Shown here: positions 5,050 to 7,149 of the stretch, in pieces
Numbering within the stretch: position 1 is the stretch's first letter
Layout of the letters: each line of letters opens with the position of its first letter
Origin: an uncultured Clostridia bacterium
Lineage (GTDB): Bacteria > Bacillota_A > Clostridia > Peptostreptococcales > Anaerovoracaceae
Length of the DNA: 7,149 nucleotides
Direction: 5' to 3'
NCBI GenBank assembly: GCA_945873875.1
Contig: CAMCER010000035.1
Span: 1-7,149 of the forward strand
Translations under genes and position numbers: made by a program
The notes under the pieces: model-generated
Told to the model about the DNA's origin: nothing
What the model saw: the letters and a program-made list of their open reading frames with translations, nothing else
Database searches by the model: none

Positions 5050-6753
5050 GGCGGCTTCTCTTTTAGCCTCTTCTTCAAGAACTGTGTACGCTACCTTGCC
5101 CACAAGGGTCTTAGGCAGCGAATCCCTGTATTCAAAATCATAGGGCATGGCGTACTTTGCCACGTTTTTTTCGCAGTGCCTGCGTATCTCTTCCTTTATC
5201 TCGTCTGTAGGTCTTATGCCCGGCTTAAGGACTATGTAGGCCTTGACTTTCTGCACTTTATACGGATCCGGCACACCTATGACCGTGCTCATGAGTACGT
5301 CCGGGTGCGAGTCGATGATGTTCTCTATCTGAGAAGGATAGATGGAATACCCTGATGAGACTATCATTCTCTTGAGTCTCTGTTTGAAGTATATGAAACC
5401 GTCTTTGTCCATGACGCCCAGGTCTCCTGTGTGGAGCCAGATGCGCCCGTCTTCGTGTCTTCTCAGTGTATCGGCCGTCTCCTCCGGCTCGTCCAGGTAT
5501 TCTTTCATCACAGAAGGTCCGCTGATGCAGATCTCACCTTCTTCGCCGTAAGGAAGCTCCCTGCAGGTCTCGTGATCGACTATTTTATAGAAAGTGTCCG
5601 GGAACGGTATGCCTATGCTTCCTTCCCTGAACAGATCCTGAGGTGTGAGACAGCTGGCTGTTACGCACTCTGTGGTACCGTAGCCTTCACGGACATGCAC
5701 CTGTGCTCCGTGTTCCTTCAGGAATCTGTCGACTTTTTTCTTCAGTTCCACGGAAAGAGAATCTCCGCCGGAGAACACACCTCTCAGACAGGCCAGCTTC
5801 ACACTCTTCATCTTCCTGCTTCTCAAAAGCGCCTCATAGAGAGTAGGCACTCCTGCTATATAGTTAGGCTGCGCCTTTTTCAGCAGTTTAGCGTAGGTCT
5901 CCACGCTGAACTGGGGCACAAGTATGCACTCTCCGCCGTGGATCAGTATGGTGTGGATACAGACCCCCAGGCCGAAACCGTGAAACATTGGCATTATAGC
6001 CAGCATGGTCAGCCCTGGGCGGGAGCAGTTTCCTGCCGCTCCGGTCTGCATACCCAGTGCGTTGAAGTTCATATTGGTCAGCACTATGCCCTTCATCTTT
6101 CCAGTGGTCCCGCCGCTGTAGAGGATGGCCGCCGGGTCGTTTCCTTTTCTGGCGACTCTGTACTCACCGGTGAACTGGGCGCCTCTTTTCATAAGGTCTG
6201 TGTACTGGATAATATTATCGTTTTTGTCTGTCTTCGGGATCTTTCTGCCCTTGGTCATCCGGAACATGAAGGCCTTGAAAGGCGAAAGCTCCGTCGCGAT
6301 AGATGCCGTGATGACGTGTTTCAGTTCAGGGCACGCGTCCCTTACTGCCTTTACTTTAGGATAAAAGGCATCGAGAACGAGTATGGCCCTGCTCTTTGAC
6401 AAAGTCAGGAAAAATTCTATGTCACCCTCTGCTGAAAGAGGGTGCACCATATTGGGTATGGCCCCGATGAGATTCAGAGCGTAGAACATGGTTATGCCCT
6501 GCGGCGTGTTTGGCATGCAGATAGTGACTCTGTCGTCTGCCCTGATGCCGATGGAGGCAAGGCCTTTGGCACACTGATGGACGTCATTGAGGAACTCCCT
6601 GTATGTCCTCTCTTTTCCCAGAAATTCGTAGGCCCTCAGATCCGGCCACTGGCCCGCTTTCATTTCTATAAGCTCGAACATGGAGACATCCGGGTAATCC
6701 AGACTTTCCGGTATATCTCCGTAATACTGCAGCCACGGGGCTTTAATACTCAT
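5041..6753 (-). CDS. AMP-forming acyl-CoA ligase (fatty-acyl-CoA synthetase-like)
   Basis: A 570-aa member of the ANL superfamily, which activates a carboxylic acid to an acyl-adenylate with ATP and passes it to CoA. Core motifs are complete: the P-loop YSGGTTGKMKG (212-222), REGYGTTE (355-362), WLHTGDLG (439-446), the hinge RLKRMIVSSGYSIYP (459-473), and PKTLVGKV (547-554) with catalytic Lys553. The length is normal for long- or medium-chain acyl-CoA synthetases. The substrate cannot be read from sequence. There is no signal peptide or clear membrane segment. AGGAGG (6759-6764) lies five bases before the ATG, inside the end of the upstream gene, which overlaps by 11 bp, so translation is probably coupled. 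The stop codon lies in the loop of the former terminator, directly beside the IS. Confidence 0.94.
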   Translation of the reverse strand: MSIKAPWLQYYGDIPESLDYPDVSMFELIEMKAGQWPDLRAYEFLGKERTYREFLNDVHQCAKGLASIGIRADDRVTICMPNTPQGITMFYALNLIGAIPNMVHPLSAEGDIEFFLTLSKSRAILVLDAFYPKVKAVRDACPELKHVITASIATELSPFKAFMFRMTKGRKIPKTDKNDNIIQYTDLMKRGAQFTGEYRVARKGNDPAAILYSGGTTGKMKGIVLTNMNFNALGMQTGAAGNCSRPGLTMLAIMPMFHGFGLGVCIHTILIHGGECILVPQFSVETYAKLLKKAQPNYIAGVPTLYEALLRSRKMKSVKLACLRGVFSGGDSLSVELKKKVDRFLKEHGAQVHVREGYGTTECVTASCLTPQDLFREGSIGIPFPDTFYKIVDHETCRELPYGEEGEICISGPSVMKEYLDEPEETADTLRRHEDGRIWLHTGDLGVMDKDGFIYFKQRLKRMIVSSGYSIYPSQIENIIDSHPDVLMSTVIGVPDPYKVQKVKAYIVLKPGIRPTDEIKEEIRRHCEKNVAKYAMPYDFEYRDSLPKTLVGKVAYTVLEEEAKREAAGK

Positions 6754-7149
6754 AATCTACCTCCTCTTTGACAGGTCTCTCCAGGATCTCGGGATGAGCC
6801 AGATAGTATTTCAGAAGTTTCAGTGATCTGGCGAAATAAAAGCCGTCTGCTATCCTCTCATCAAGAGTAAGTCCTATGTTGGCCACGTCCCTTATCTCAG
6901 GGATCCCTTCCTCGTTATAGACCTGTTCTTTATGTATCACACCGATCGTCGCGACTATGGAGTTGGTGCCGTAGTTGTTCAGATGGTGGTAAGGCGCATC
7001 GCATTTGATGCTGCCCAGATTGGACAAAAGCACAGTTGAGAAGTTCGGATCGCCTGCCGAAAGGGCTTTCGGCACCTTCCCGAAATAGTCCAGCACCTTC
7101 ACGGCCCACATGACGACCCTCATAAGCGGGCGGGGACATTTCTTTACGA
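6743..7149 (-). CDS. E2/CAT-fold acyltransferase-like protein, C-terminal part (5' end outside window)
   Basis: The last ~135 residues of a protein resembling the catalytic domain of 2-oxo acid dehydrogenase E2 subunits and chloramphenicol acetyltransferases. The frame is open to the right edge, so the Met at 7121-7123 is internal. Matching blocks are STVLLSNLGSI (the E2 FTxSNLG region), YGTNSIVATIGVI (the strand before the active site), NIGLTLDERIADG, and the tail SLKLLKYYLAHPEILERP. The usual catalytic HxxxDG is ERIADG here, with Glu in place of His, so standard acyl transfer is doubtful unless another residue supplies the base. Upstream domains, including any lipoyl domain, cannot be seen. 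The stop overlaps the ligase start by 11 bp, pointing to a shared operon. I assign the fold more firmly than the function. Confidence 0.75.
   Translation of the reverse strand, partial: VKKCPRPLMRVVMWAVKVLDYFGKVPKALSAGDPNFSTVLLSNLGSIKCDAPYHHLNNYGTNSIVATIGVIHKEQVYNEEGIPEIRDVANIGLTLDERIADGFYFARSLKLLKYYLAHPEILERPVKEEVDYEY

Larger units (their letters stand above)
3682..5057. other. Intrinsic terminator split by the IS (arms 3683-3690 and 5048-5055)
   Basis: GCCGCCGG (3683-3690) and CCGGCGGC (5048-5055) are perfectly complementary. Removing the IS and one direct repeat places them 7 bases apart around the loop TCATTTG. On the minus strand the rebuilt hairpin is followed by CCTTTTTATC and would have ended the ligase transcript. 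On the plus strand TTCTCTTTT follows and it may have ended the transcript from 3352. The arms are now 1.36 kb apart and cannot work as a terminator. Confidence 0.75.

Noticed and set aside
5431..6399. Long plus-strand open frame (322 codons) opposite the acyl-CoA ligase
   Set aside because: It lies wholly antisense to a gene with complete ANL motifs, its translation shows no recognisable domain, and it lacks a ribosome binding site.

Overview
The window reads as chromosomal DNA of an anaerobic, low-to-mid-GC Bacillota, most likely a Clostridia or Lachnospiraceae-like bacterium. This is inferred from the strong AGGAGG-type ribosome binding sites, the flavodoxin/2[4Fe-4S] ferredoxin fusion typical of strict anaerobes, the DhaS-like TetR regulator, and the U-tailed intrinsic terminators. 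No species-level call is possible from the sequence alone.

Layout, left to right. (1) The 3' part of a glutamine-dependent NAD+ synthetase gene (nadE, +), cut by the left edge. (2) A small gene (+) for a helical protein built from four degenerate copies of one motif. (3) A converging gene (-) for an EFR1-type flavodoxin-ferredoxin protein, with an intrinsic terminator in the junction. (4) A tRNA-Gly(CCC) gene (+) with its own promoter and a terminator that works in both directions. (5) A TetR-family regulator (-) divergent from a small uncharacterised gene (+). Their shared 231-bp control region holds two good sigma-70-type promoters and an inverted repeat lying over one of them. (6) A complete 1339-bp IS3-family insertion sequence with OrfA and OrfB joined by an A7 slippery site. 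(7) A two-gene block (-): an E2/CAT-fold acyltransferase-like protein, cut by the right edge, overlapping by 11 bp a 570-aa AMP-forming acyl-CoA ligase.

The most striking structure is the insertion site. Removing the IS and one copy of the flanking 11-bp direct repeat rebuilds a perfect 8-bp GC stem with a 7-base loop, followed by a T-tract on the minus strand. This looks like the former shared terminator of the uncharacterised gene (+) and the ligase gene (-), with the ligase stop codon inside its loop. The IS therefore landed in the loop of an intrinsic terminator and split it, and the perfect direct repeat suggests this was recent. The IS has its own inward-facing hairpins at both ends, which may partly replace the lost terminator. 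The 11-bp repeat is longer than the 3-4 bp usual for the IS3 family.

Functional links are modest. The ligase and E2-like gene are probably translationally coupled and may act on the same acyl-CoA or acyl-acceptor chemistry. The TetR protein probably controls itself and the divergent small gene. I see no defence system, CRISPR array or phage module.
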